From: Chrysopilus asiliformis
Lineage: Eukaryota; Arthropoda; Insecta; Diptera; Rhagionidae
Length of the DNA: 64,000 nt
Reading direction: 5' to 3'
Assembly: GCA_964034945.1 (NCBI GenBank)
Contig: OZ035962.1
Span: 77,765,942-77,829,941, forward strand
Below, piece by piece: positions 48,660 through 58,820 of this stretch. The notes beneath the pieces were generated by a model. That model saw only the letters and a list, made by a program, of their open reading frames with translations. It ran no database searches and was not told where the DNA came from. The stretch's first letter is position 1, and every line of letters begins with the position of its first letter. A program made the position numbers and the translations under genes.

Positions 48660-49790
48660 CTATGGTCTGTATACAAGTTGTCTCAAAAACTAATAGAGCT
48701 AGAGCCATGAAATTTTACAGACGTGTTTGGTCCTGGAATGGATCGGTCCCCTCAACTTTTGGTGGAAATCGGTCAATCGGAAGTAACTAAAATGGCGGTT
48801 TTTTTAAACGCGATTTCGATTTTCTCTGTTTACTCTGAAACTACTCGTTTTTCAGTAGTCTTAACAGAATGCTTAACGGAGAGCTAAACAGAATGGAGCG
48901 TCAGCGGGAAGTGTCTGGGTCATTTTTTTTAAACCAATGCGGCGCAATTGAGGATGACAGAATAATGACGACAACGGCGCCTTCGCCGCTGAGTTTGAAC
49001 CAAATCCAAAAAGTGCCGCGGCGGCAAATTTTTATTTACGAAACTGACGACTAGTGGCGCTACTATCTATGCTAAAGTATTTACAATTTCCACAACGAGG
49101 GGCACTACTATCGGTATGTTTAACTAAAAAACATTTGACAGTAAATGCCGCTGCCCGCCGGTGACGCTTCTCATTGTGTCAAGTCGGCGTCATCTGACGT
49201 CGGCACCATGCCGCCCGCCGTTGCCGCTTGCTGTTGACGCTCCCATTCTGTTTAGCTCTTTAAGAATAACAAAAATTGAAAAAAGTAAGATTTCTTTTAC
49301 TTTTGTATTTTACCAGAACTCGATATCTTAAACCGGTATCGAGATATTTAAAAAAATCAGTTTTTTGCGATTGTTTCGAAAACTAACGGGTTTTCTATGG
49401 TTGTATGTATGAGATTAATTGAAGAGAATAATATTTTCCACAATTTCGCCCTTTTCTGTTATCCACTGTCTTTTGCCGTTATTGAGATATTTTCATTAAA
49501 AATTAAAAAAAAATAATAAAAAGATTCTTGCGAATTGCTTGCATTGCAAACTAACGGTTTTTCGAAAAAAAATAGTGGAAAGACGAATTAAAGATATTTA
49601 AATTTAAAGATATTTACATAAATGGATATATTTTACAATTATCGAGATATTTCAAATTTTGTAAAGAAAATCAAGCTAATATTTTACTTGTCAGGCTATA
49701 GTCTAAATTGCCCAGGACCGTAGATTTTGTATAAGAAAGTCATGTGCTGTTCAAATCAGATATTTTAGTAAATTTTCTCAGAAGTTTTCC
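48660..49790. repeat. Dispersed repeat family Y, copy 2, interrupted
   Basis: 48666-48870 parallels 26810-27010 motif by motif. The similarity resumes after the MITE at 48880-49259 and reaches GTAGATTTTGTATAAGAAAG and CATGTGCTGTTCAAATCAGA near 49725-49770. Non-coding. Confidence 0.45.
48880..49259. mobile_element. GC-rich MITE inserted in family Y copy
   Basis: The ends are AGAGCTAAACAGAATGGAGC and the complement GCTCCCATTCTGTTTAGCTC with T, giving about 24 matched bases with one gap. The interior is rich in GCGGCGCC and GCCGCTGCC motifs. The left flank holds a second partial end (ACAGAATGCTTAACGG). The target duplication is not certain. Confidence 0.65.
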
Positions 49791-51817
49791 AAAAATTTCT
49801 TAATGAAAACATTTTATTTTTACGAACCAACAAAAATTAAACAAAATAAAAAAATTATTTCATAACCTGAAAAGTTTTGGACATTGTTCAAATTTTGAGG
49901 TTTTCGTTGAGAAATTTCTTGAGAAAATATTTTTAGAAAAAATACCAAATGAAATCTTTTTAATGGAAACAACATTTTTTTTTAAAAGATAACACAAAAA
50001 TTTGTGTATATTTCGAAATAAACTTTTCATAGATCACAAATGAGCTCTGAAAATATTTTTTAGGTTAGGTAAATAAAATTTCTTTGTTAATCAAAATTTC
50101 TGTTAAAAATTCTGTTTGGATGTTTTAAATCAAACGTTAAGAAATCTGGTTAGAAAAAAGAAAACAATTTTGAAATATTTTCTCGATGCAAATAGAATCT
50201 CCCAAGTTTAAACATAAAATTGTGGCAACATCTGTTTCTAATGGAGAAAAACACAAAATTTTCTCTGGTCATACTTGTTGTACACAGGCCGGTTTTCTCT
50301 ACAACAGATCCATTTCCTTGACAAAAAAAAAAGAAAGAAAAATTAAATTTAAAATCTCTTTTGATTTTCCGTCTTATGTACATTTTGGGTTAAATAGGCT
50401 GCTTTCACTTGATTCGAATATGAAATCAAATTGAATTTTCGTATATTACATATATAGGTATGTGCTCGGGTAAAACACACAAAAATCGATAATAGATAGT
50501 CAGCTTATGATGGGATTTTGGGGAAAACATGGAAAATTCCGTCACAAAATGGAGCGTGGCCAATGGTCAATGGTATTAAATATTTTATGAAATCAAATCA
50601 ATTATCACTAAGTTGTGACGTCATTTATGTATGCTCGAAGAGAAACATTGAGTTTTCTCCACGGTTTCGATATTAAAATATCGTATCGAATAGTATCTGA
50701 AAGATAAGTACTTGTTTACATATCGATGCGTTGGTATACATTTACCAACAACATGAAAACTGTTACCGGAACTTTCTATATTTTGATTACATATTCTTGA
50801 TTCCGGGAAAAAATATGCCTCTTTGTGTACAATTCGGAAAAGTGCATTGCTCTCATTTTCTTAATTTTTTTTTTGCTGAGTGAGTGTTTTTTTTAAATAA
50901 TTGGTTGTACCTCAATTGCTGAATGTTTCTTGGATTTCGCTGTCACAGCATTTCAAGTTGTTGTAATTAATCCAACTGTTCTTGTGTGTTTTTTTTTATC
51001 ATTGAGTTTCGGTGATAGAGAGCTCCATTAAAGCACGGGAAAAACGTGGAACAAGTCAACGTAGAAAACCATAAGAAAAACCTGAGAGAGGAAAGCATGA
51101 AAATTATGCCGCGAAAAACGAGGTATTCGATGGATTAAGAAGACAAAATAACAAACTACTGAGCACCAAACGCTTAATGATACAATGACCTCACATACAA
51201 AACTAAGAAAAAGAAACAACAGCAATTCTATACAAGCATCGAGTATGAAACTCAGAAGTGGGATTACTTTACAGCAGCAACAAGCAATAACACGGGATCT
51301 ATTGATGGGAAAATGGTTTCATTGGTTCCGTTTGGAAAATTATTAGATGGATTTCAACGTAGTTTTCTTTTTTTCCAACATTAAATAGAGTGGCATTTAT
51401 GAATTGGGGTCAAAAAGTGTGGTGATTTTGATCGTTATTTGTCACACGTCGTTTTCGTATGGTTGCAATGTTTTAAATCACACGTTAATGCTGGCAGATT
51501 TTCAAGAATTCCTGAAATTTTCATTGGGCGTCCGACGGGGTAAATTGAAATTATTCTAGTGGGTGGGCGGTGTTTGAACTAGACCTTGAGGAATTCAGGA
51601 AATGCTGAAAATATTCGAGGATTTTTGAAAAAAAAACATAATTTTGTGAAGAACAAGTTTATTGAAAGTGTAATTAAAATTAATTATCAAAAAAAGTTTA
51701 GTTAAAAAGTGGAAAAAAACGGTTTTTTAATAAAAAAATTCAATTAAAAGTATACTTGTTTTTTATTGTGGATTTTTGCATTGACAATGCAAATGGTTTT
51801 CGACTGTGATTCAAATG
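49791..51817. other. AT-rich stretch, no recognised gene
   Basis: Frames at 50150-50434 overlap on opposite strands, and the one at 51028-51225 is a hydrophobic low-complexity frame. None is supported. No element ends were seen. Confidence 0.4.
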
Positions 51818-52111
51818 AAATGAACATTTGTTTTGTTTTAGCTTTGCCTTTATCAGTCGTGAAAGTTTTTTCTGTTAAACCTGAATTAGGTCCAGTGCAA
51901 CTGTGGCACTGTGTTATCACCGTGAAGGTTCATGTTTGTTTCGGGCTCAGGGGAGTGACGAAGCCCTCGTCAGACAGAGTGAGCCCGAAACAAACATGAA
52001 CCTTCACGGTGATAACACAGTGCCACAGTTGCACTGGACCTAATTCAGGTTTAACAGAAAAAACTTTCACGACTGATAAAGGCAAAGCTAAAACAAAACA
52101 AATGTTCATTT
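51818..52111. repeat. Perfect 132-bp inverted repeat with 30-nt spacer
   Basis: The arms 51818-51949 and 51980-52111 are exact complements across all 132 positions that I checked. The spacer 51950-51979 starts GGGGAGTGACGAAGCC. The sequence immediately outside the arms does not pair. TATACTTGTTTT occurs both upstream (51750) and right after the right arm. No coding content. Confidence 0.95.
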
Positions 52112-53001
52112 TATACTTGTTTTGTATTTCAAAAATATTTTTGCAAACAGATTTTGTTTCAAAAAAGTAATAATATGTATATTTGCGCGTTAGTCATTCG
52201 GAAGACCATTGAAATTCAAAGTCAATTGAAATTTTACCGAACCAAAGATACAATGCGACTTTTGTACGGGTTGTAAATACGGCTGTTGAAAGCCGCGATT
52301 TTTCTATAACCCGATCGTGTTGAAAGGCGAAAATTGAGTACGCTGGGTTGGGTACTCACTCGGTTTCTGATTTTAAAACTGGGAACCAGTAACTCGAACC
52401 AGTAGTGCAAGTTCTTAGCTGCGGAATCAATTAAATACAGTTCTTAAGTTTTCGATTATAGTAACTTGGGTAGATAAAAAAAGGGTCGAGAGAGGGTGAT
52501 CAGAAAGGCGGAAGTACAAGTGCTAGGTGATAAATTTCGGCCCGTGCAAATAGAGTGAAAATTGTCATTAGATTCAACGAAAAACCAGTTGAATCAAATA
52601 AAAAAAGTATTTAAACCAAATGATTATTTTTTTTTGTCAGAGAAAGCAGCGACGCCACAATAATGTAACCTCTCTTCTTTTATATTATCTCTCTCTGTTT
52701 TATTATAATTAGTGTATGTTGAAAAAATGCATTATATATTAATCTGTAGTAGCGCTTAATATTAATTTCAAGGAAGTAATATATAGAAAAAATTGTTATG
52801 GAACCTGGATTTAAGAAACCCAAGCCTAATTTTGTCTGTTGTGCCAATAGAAGAAGAAACTGTAAAAACATTTTGACACAGTTTACCAATTGATATTTTA
52901 AAAGTTTAGGTAATCGAATTTCCCTGAAAACTTCATTTGTACATACCACAAAACGTTTTCTAAGCGTTTCATTTGTCACAAGTTCTTTCTCTCTCTCGGC
53001 A
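52112..53001. other. No recognised gene
   Basis: AT-rich; nothing with a motif or defined ends. Confidence 0.4.
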
Positions 53002-53110
53002 CTACAACCGGTTTCCGTTCTTGGCCTGCCGCAATTTCTCTCGCCAGAGGTCCCGGTCACGTGCCGATGTCCTCCAGTTTTGCATCCCAATTCTCTTCGC
53101 TGTCACAAGT
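53002..53110 (-). pseudogene. LINE polymerase C-terminal fragment
   Basis: A minus frame reads VTAKRIGMQNWRTSARDRDL, then WREKLRQAKNGNRL and a stop at 53002-53004. The 'NWR..A.DRD.WR.....AK' block is the usual C-terminal end of RTE/Jockey-like LINE proteins. Only about 34 codons survive, and the upstream sequence is unrelated. Confidence 0.55.
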
Positions 53111-53317
53111 TAGACTTTAATAAAAAAGTACTCGAACATTTTTATACTCTATATCAGTGCTCCGCAACCTTTATTTGCATACGGCACACCAATTTCTTCT
53201 CTGGAAATCCGGGGCACACCACAAAAAAAAACATAAAAAAATTTGTATATAAAATATTTATAATGAAAAAATTAAAAAAAAAATCCTGAAAGAATTATTA
53301 AATAGCTTTTTGAAATG

Positions 53318-55060
53318 TATTATGGGCCACTTTCCCTACCCCTTTGTAAGGCAAAGGGACAGGAGAGAGAAAGCCTGTGGCAAACTTTAGCGGCATGTCT
53401 TAGCCAGCTAAGCTCAGGGGAAATGGGTGTGGGTTTTTGCTAAAGTCCACCACAAAATAGAAATCGACATGCCTTCGTCGCGAGTATGATCTTTACCCTT
53501 CGCTAGGTCATCGAATCAAGGGGGGGAGGAATGGTCTTTCTCACTGTAACATAATAGCAGATCAACAAATAAATAAGGTAAGATTCGACACGGGAGAAGC
53601 CATCATACGGTTAGGTGGCCAAGGAAATATAATTGTTCCAATTTAACAGCAATAAAACAAATTTCCCTATATTGCAACAACCATGAATTTAATACCAAAA
53701 AAAAATTTATGACGATAAAACAATCAAGTTTAATTATTTTAAGTAATTTGATAGATTTAAATTGAACAAAAGAATAAACCTTTCATAAGCAAAAATCAAC
53801 GATTTATGTAAAAATCAGTCAAAAACACTTCGCGATAATTTAATTTATAGTAAAATTTTAATTAAACTCACCAGGAAAGAATTGTACCTTGTATTTCCTT
53901 TTTGATCCGACCATGTGCGCACACTTCAGGATTCCTATTTTTTTGCTAAAATAAAACTTAAATTACGTAAATTAGCACAAAGTGTTTGATGATCACTAAC
54001 AAAAAAATTTAATTTAAACTTGACAAACCAAACAAAATATTTTACTCTACTATTCAAAAAAACAAAGTTTAACTTTATCCCCCTTTATTTTTAATTAACC
54101 CCTTCTCCGATCCGTGGTCAGCGTGACGACAATTGATGCGGATTCCCGAAAGTGATGGAATTAAGCGCCACAATTTCTCCTTTAATCTGCGACTGGATTC
54201 GGGATCAATGCACAAATTTTTCTTCCTTCACTGGCTGGAACAATTTTCTTTTCTCACCATTGATACAAAAGACCAAAAGAAAAACTAAGTGGTCTCAAAG
54301 AAAATGTGTGAGACCTGTAAATTTGTTTAGATTAAATACTTCACTTTTTCTTTTTGAAAGAATCACTGCTTACCACTTAGTTAATAAAAAAAAATAGCCA
54401 AAAAAAAAACTTTAAATTCTTTTAAATTCTCAGAAAAAGCAATTTTAATTTATCTTTGCCTCGTTTATTTCCTTTAGTTTTTTTTTTTTTTATGTGATTT
54501 TCTGAATTTTATTATGTTCGTTTCATTTTAAATTTTCTTTAAACTTTTGCTCAAATTTTATGTTTTATTTTAAGTTTTAAACGAAAAACCACATTTTATA
54601 TAAAAAAACTTTTAAATTATAAAGGGAGTAAAACAAACTTCTTTGAACTCCTCGAGGCTTGAAAAGGAACTCTTTACTGAGCTTGGCTTAAAAAAAAATC
54701 CAATCCAAAAATTGGATTTTTTTTTTTTTTATTTTTGCTGTTTTTGTTGTTTGGTGAATTTGGGCTGAGCGAGTAACTGCTTCTTCGTTTCGGACTTTGG
54801 ATTTGTGCATTGATCCTGAAAAATTATTTGGCGAAAACAAAAGTTAAACGTTCCCTTTTTTTTTAAAAAAAAAAGATCATTTGACAAAGCGTTTGTTTGT
54901 TCATTTCTCTTTGCGCCGTCCGCGAATCGGAGGCGGCCCTTTTTCAAAAAAAAAATTTTGTTGCAAATTCGGCAGCTGTGCATTTTATTGCTGATTTGCA
55001 GAAAACCTTGTTTCTATGGGAATAAGAAAAAATTTGCTTTTCACCCTGGCAACCGTATCA
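53318..55060 (-). repeat. 3' LTR (1743 bp)
   Basis: On the element's strand it starts TGATACGGTTGCCAGGGTG and ends GGGAAAGTGGCCCATAATA. A TATATAAAA box lies at about plus 54597-54605, roughly 460 bases into the LTR. AATAAA signals occur at plus about 54465 and 54080. Small frames inside (for example minus 54729-54983) recur in the other LTR only because the LTRs match. Confidence 0.93.
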
Positions 55061-55063
55061 ACA

Positions 55064-55105
55064 CAAGCTGGTTTGTGTTTCATACCTGAGAGACAAACAA
55101 GCTTG
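55064..55105 (-). other. Hairpin abutting the 3' LTR
   Basis: Plus-strand CAAGCTGGTTTGT (55064-55076) pairs with ACAAACAAGCTTG (55093-55105) at 12 of 13 positions, with a 16-nt loop. It starts four bases from the LTR border, exactly where a polypurine tract normally sits. No run of purines is present on the element's strand there. Confidence 0.7.
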
Positions 55106-55132
55106 CAGGATGCCGGGGGTTTGAAATTCATC

Positions 55133-55200
55133 CCTTAACAACGTGGGGCTCGTCCACCCCTGAGATTTTGGTCTCATGCTCACAAAAGAGCTAGCCGGGC
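55133..55200 (-). ncRNA. tRNA-Lys-like sequence inside the retrotransposon
   Basis: The minus strand begins GCCCGGCTAGCTC and continues GAGCATGAGAC, ATCTCAGGGG and CGAGCCCCACGTTG. These blocks are identical or nearly so to the eukaryotic tRNA-Lys(CTT) body. The D stem (GCTC/GAGC) and anticodon stem (TGAGA/TCTCA) are kept. A 4-bp T stem (GTGG/CCAC) can form. The loops are changed: D loop TTTTGT, anticodon loop CCAAAA (6 nt, no CTT), and no TTCGA in the T loop. The acceptor 3' strand is replaced by TTAAGGG. Not a functional tRNA gene; a relic or a mimic. Confidence 0.75.
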
Positions 55201-55476
55201 AATCATCTTGTATAACAAGGATTCTATAAACACGGAAAAAAAATCCTAAAACATTACACCTAACAACAAAGCGCCATAATTGCTAATGAACTAATGAATT
55301 ACGAAATTTACATGTTAAAAATATCATCAATGTAAAGAATTGTCCTATCTACCATATTCTAAGAGATACAAATATGCAACAGAACCAAAATAAAAAAAAA
55401 TTTATGTCACTACCTTGTGAAAAGGAATCTGTGAAAAGGAACTGCAAAAAAGAAAGTCCTAGTTTTAAATTTTAAG

Positions 55477-58400
55477 TTAAGTCCGTAAATCTTTAGTGTG
55501 GAAAATGCCAATCCTTTTGCCTTGTAGATCTTCAATTTCGTATAGGGCAGTGCCTACGCGTCGAACAATCCTACACTTCAGAAATTTTTTGGCCAACTTG
55601 GCATTAAATCCTTTCGAAAAATCACTTTGAACAAAGTTCCGCCTATAAATTTCCAGTCCAGGAACATATGTGACTGGCCTGACTCGGAGATTATACCGTT
55701 TTTCTCCTTCATTGTGAGCTTTTGTTAAACTCTTCTTCACCCGTTCTCGAACCAACTTCAACTTATCTTCGCTGGGCAAAATATTTGTGTCATCTACCCC
55801 AAGCCTTTTTAACTTATTTAACAATTCGTAGGACGAACCATGGCAAACCATGTGTTGCCCGAAAAGCACATAATAAGGTGAAGTATCCAAGGACGAATGA
55901 AATGCGCTTCTCAATGCACACGCTATGTTATTGATATTTTGATCCCAATTGCTATGATCATCGCCGATGTAAGTTCTGATAGCTGCTAACAAACTCCTAT
56001 TCACGCGTTCTGATTTGTTGGACTGGGGAGAATATAAAGCAGTCAATGTGTGTTTTATGCCATTTTCCGCTAAAAAAGCTTTCATCTCCTTCCCAACAAA
56101 TTGTACGCCATTATCGCTACGAATTGATTCGGGAGTTCCAAAAATCGCAAACACATCATGCAAAAATGCAATTATGTTGCTAGCAGTAGCTTTTCTAAGA
56201 GGCTTAAAAAGAGGAAACCGAGAAAAGTGGTCAAGGACAATCAATAAATAGGTATTTCCACTTTTGCTTCGCGGGTAGGGTCCTAACAGATCTACATACA
56301 AATATTGCCATGGTCTATCTACCCGTGTTTCCGCACCCATAGGTGCTCGAAGAGCAACATTTGGAGCCTTTGATTCCTTGCACTGTTCACAGCTGGCAAC
56401 ATAATCTCGGACTTGTTTGGCCATCTTGGGCCAGAAATACTTTTGCCGAAGTCGGCTCAAAGTTTTCTGTATCCCTCCATGAGCTGCTTGTGTTGGATTA
56501 TGGGCACTTACTATCAAACTTTCGGTGAGACCTTCTGGAATGTATAACTTCCAAAGATTTTCTTCTTCTTCCGGACTTCCTTCTCGAAAGTTCGTTCTTT
56601 TATAGACTAAGTCGTCGAGAACGCATAAATCCGGAAGCGAATCTGCATTATCTAAGATAGTCATTTTCAATTCTGTGTATTCAGGACTTTTGAAATGTGA
56701 TGAAGTAAAATCGACCTCTACCATATGATCAACGAGCTCGTTTACTTCGTCATATACACGGGACAATACATCCGGTACGACATTCTGTGAGCCCTTGCGG
56801 TGTTTGATCTCGAAGCTGTACCTTTGCAGTTCTAAGCTCCAACGGGCTAATCGACCACTCAAGTTTTTATGGCTCATTAGCCATTGAAGGCTTGAATGGT
56901 CCGTAATAATTGTAAAGTTATAGCCCTCAATATATTGGCGGAATTTACGAACACTTTCAACAACCGCAAGGCACTCCAGTTCCGTCACCGTATAGTTTTG
57001 TTGAGCAGAGTTCAACTTTTTAGAAATGAATGCTATTGGATGCTCGAGACCCTCATCATCCAACTGGAATAACACTCCACCGATACCATACTTGCTCGCA
57101 TCCGATTGCACAAAAAAGGGACGACTGAAATCGGGATTAACCAAAATTGGAGCACTCGTTAACCGATGTTTTATATCATCGAATGCTACTTGCGCCTCTT
57201 CAGTCCATGTAAACTTCTTCTGCTTTTTGAGTAGATTGGTTATCGGAGCAGCGACGGTGGCATAGTTATCGATGAAACGCCTATACCATCCTGACAAACC
57301 CAAGAAGCTCCTGACTTGTTTTACCTTGGTTGGGGATGGAAACTTCTGGATTGCCTGGATTTTCTCTGGATCGGTTCGCAGACACCCTTCGCCCACAATA
57401 TACCCGAGATATTTCACTTCTTTCATGCAAAATTTGCATTTCTCGATGTTTACAGTGAGTCCGGATTCTTTTAAGGCGAAAGCTAGAGCGGCTAGTGCTT
57501 CAAGATGGGTCTTGAAATCGGGAGTTGTGACCAGAAAGTCATCTAAATATTTTCGGACAAATTTTCGGAATTGCCAAGTCATTTTGTCAATAACTTTGTC
57601 TGCAAGTTTCGACATCGAAGCGCTGGAATTACATAAACCAAAAGGGGTGACGGTGTATTGATATAAAGGACGCCCCGGAACACTAAAGGCCGTTTTGTCC
57701 CTAGAGTCCTTTGCTAACGGGATTTGCCAAAAGGCGTCTTTTAAGTCAATACTCGTTATAAAATGTGCATCGCCCAATTGGCTTAATATCCACTCAATGT
57801 TTGGAAGCGGGTATGCATCCTTACGTGTTACAGAATTTACTTTTCGTGAATCAAGGCAAAGTCTTATCTTGCCTGGCTTTTTTACTAAAACTACTGGCGA
57901 ATGCCAGGGACTTTCACTAGGCTCTATAACTCCCATTTCCAACATGCGATCCAACTCGAGGTACATCAGCTGAAGAATTGCTGGAGACACGGGATAAGCA
58001 CGTTGTTTTATTGGCATAGCATCGCCCACTTCAATGCGATGCTCAACCAATGACGTCTTTCCAAGTCCTTGTTTCGCAAAATTCGGAAATAATGAAATGA
58101 TTGCCTCGAGTTGTTGCGCTTGTTCTCGATTCAATTGGTGTTGCACCGAAGGAGCATTTTCAGGTGGTGGACTTACAGAAATTTCCTCGACAAAGGATGG
58201 GACGATTCCAAATAAATGCCAAAAATCAATTCCGAGGTATAATTCTTGACTTAATGTGGGAACAATGTATAAGGTAATAATTTTAGCTCGGTTTTTGAAA
58301 GTTATGTTAGTTTTAATGTAGCCTATCACCGGTTGAGGCTTACCATCTGCCGTACTTAGAGTGGAGTTAAGTTTAGACCAGCGTAATCCCAGTCTCTTTA

Positions 58401-58761
58401 AAAACTCTTCAGAATTGGCACCTAAGCAGCTGATTGTTGCGCCACTGTCAAGTAACCCTTTTATACTATGACCAGCAATCAGGACATTTGCATACGGACG
58501 AAGATCATCCACAGCTGAAAGGGTTGAACTTTCAATTTTTCCGTGCATGACCTTTTTACGCCTCCAATAATTTCGATATCTAATGGTGCGCTTTTTGGGT
58601 GATCTAGGATAAGATATTGGATATAATATTTCCGAGATATCACCAAAAATTCTTTCTCTGGCTTGATTATATTTTCTAAGACGCTCGGCAAAACTAGGAC
58701 GGACTCGATTGACGGTACTTTGATTGGACTTGGGTTCAGGACTAACTTTTGTACTTAACAA
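55477..58761 (-). CDS. pol: Retrotransposon Pol polyprotein (PR-RT-RNaseH-IN)
   Basis: The 1094-codon frame encodes the enzymes for reverse transcription and integration. Protease is near residues 95-185 (LLDSGAT, ELYLGIDF). Reverse transcriptase is about 270-460, with SIDLKDAFWQIPL and the catalytic YLDD at 405-408. RNase H is about 545-670, with SDASKYGIGG, the TELEC Glu, TDHSSLQWL and PDVLSR. Integrase is from about 740, with a zinc finger H754-x6-H761-x29-C791-x2-C794 and a catalytic D824/D883/E918 triad (VDLLGPY, RSDNG, SNKSERVNR; 34 residues between the second D and E). A C-terminal module follows (RIVRRVGTALYEIEDLQGK). The first codon at 58761 is TTG, not ATG. The frame is open further upstream and overlaps the end of gag in -1, so expression by ribosomal frameshifting is likely. 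I saw no canonical slippery heptamer. All catalytic residues are present. Confidence 0.93.
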   Translation of the reverse strand: MLSTKVSPEPKSNQSTVNRVRPSFAERLRKYNQARERIFGDISEILYPISYPRSPKKRTIRYRNYWRRKKVMHGKIESSTLSAVDDLRPYANVLIAGHSIKGLLDSGATISCLGANSEEFLKRLGLRWSKLNSTLSTADGKPQPVIGYIKTNITFKNRAKIITLYIVPTLSQELYLGIDFWHLFGIVPSFVEEISVSPPPENAPSVQHQLNREQAQQLEAIISLFPNFAKQGLGKTSLVEHRIEVGDAMPIKQRAYPVSPAILQLMYLELDRMLEMGVIEPSESPWHSPVVLVKKPGKIRLCLDSRKVNSVTRKDAYPLPNIEWILSQLGDAHFITSIDLKDAFWQIPLAKDSRDKTAFSVPGRPLYQYTVTPFGLCNSSASMSKLADKVIDKMTWQFRKFVRKYLDDFLVTTPDFKTHLEALAALAFALKESGLTVNIEKCKFCMKEVKYLGYIVGEGCLRTDPEKIQAIQKFPSPTKVKQVRSFLGLSGWYRRFIDNYATVAAPITNLLKKQKKFTWTEEAQVAFDDIKHRLTSAPILVNPDFSRPFFVQSDASKYGIGGVLFQLDDEGLEHPIAFISKKLNSAQQNYTVTELECLAVVESVRKFRQYIEGYNFTIITDHSSLQWLMSHKNLSGRLARWSLELQRYSFEIKHRKGSQNVVPDVLSRVYDEVNELVDHMVEVDFTSSHFKSPEYTELKMTILDNADSLPDLCVLDDLVYKRTNFREGSPEEEENLWKLYIPEGLTESLIVSAHNPTQAAHGGIQKTLSRLRQKYFWPKMAKQVRDYVASCEQCKESKAPNVALRAPMGAETRVDRPWQYLYVDLLGPYPRSKSGNTYLLIVLDHFSRFPLFKPLRKATASNIIAFLHDVFAIFGTPESIRSDNGVQFVGKEMKAFLAENGIKHTLTALYSPQSNKSERVNRSLLAAIRTYIGDDHSNWDQNINNIACALRSAFHSSLDTSPYYVLFGQHMVCHGSSYELLNKLKRLGVDDTNILPSEDKLKLVRERVKKSLTKAHNEGEKRYNLRVRPVTYVPGLEIYRRNFVQSDFSKGFNAKLAKKFLKCRIVRRVGTALYEIEDLQGKRIGIFHTKDLRT

Positions 58762-58820
58762 ATTGACATGACTTAAATTACGACATGAGGACGAACTGAC
58801 AGAATCAGGGCATGTTTTGT

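Noticed and set aside
52680..53090. 136-codon minus frame
   Set aside because: The informative reading is another frame (a LINE C-terminal fragment at 53002-53110); this frame is a shadow continued into AT-rich sequence.
54729..54983. Small frames within the LTRs (also 63361-63615, 54152-54397, 62784-63029)
   Set aside because: They repeat only because the LTRs match; no known LTR-encoded protein resembles them.
55133..55200. A functional tRNA-Lys gene
   Set aside because: The anticodon loop lacks CTT and is one base short, the T loop lacks TTCGA, and the acceptor stem does not close; reported as tRNA-like only.
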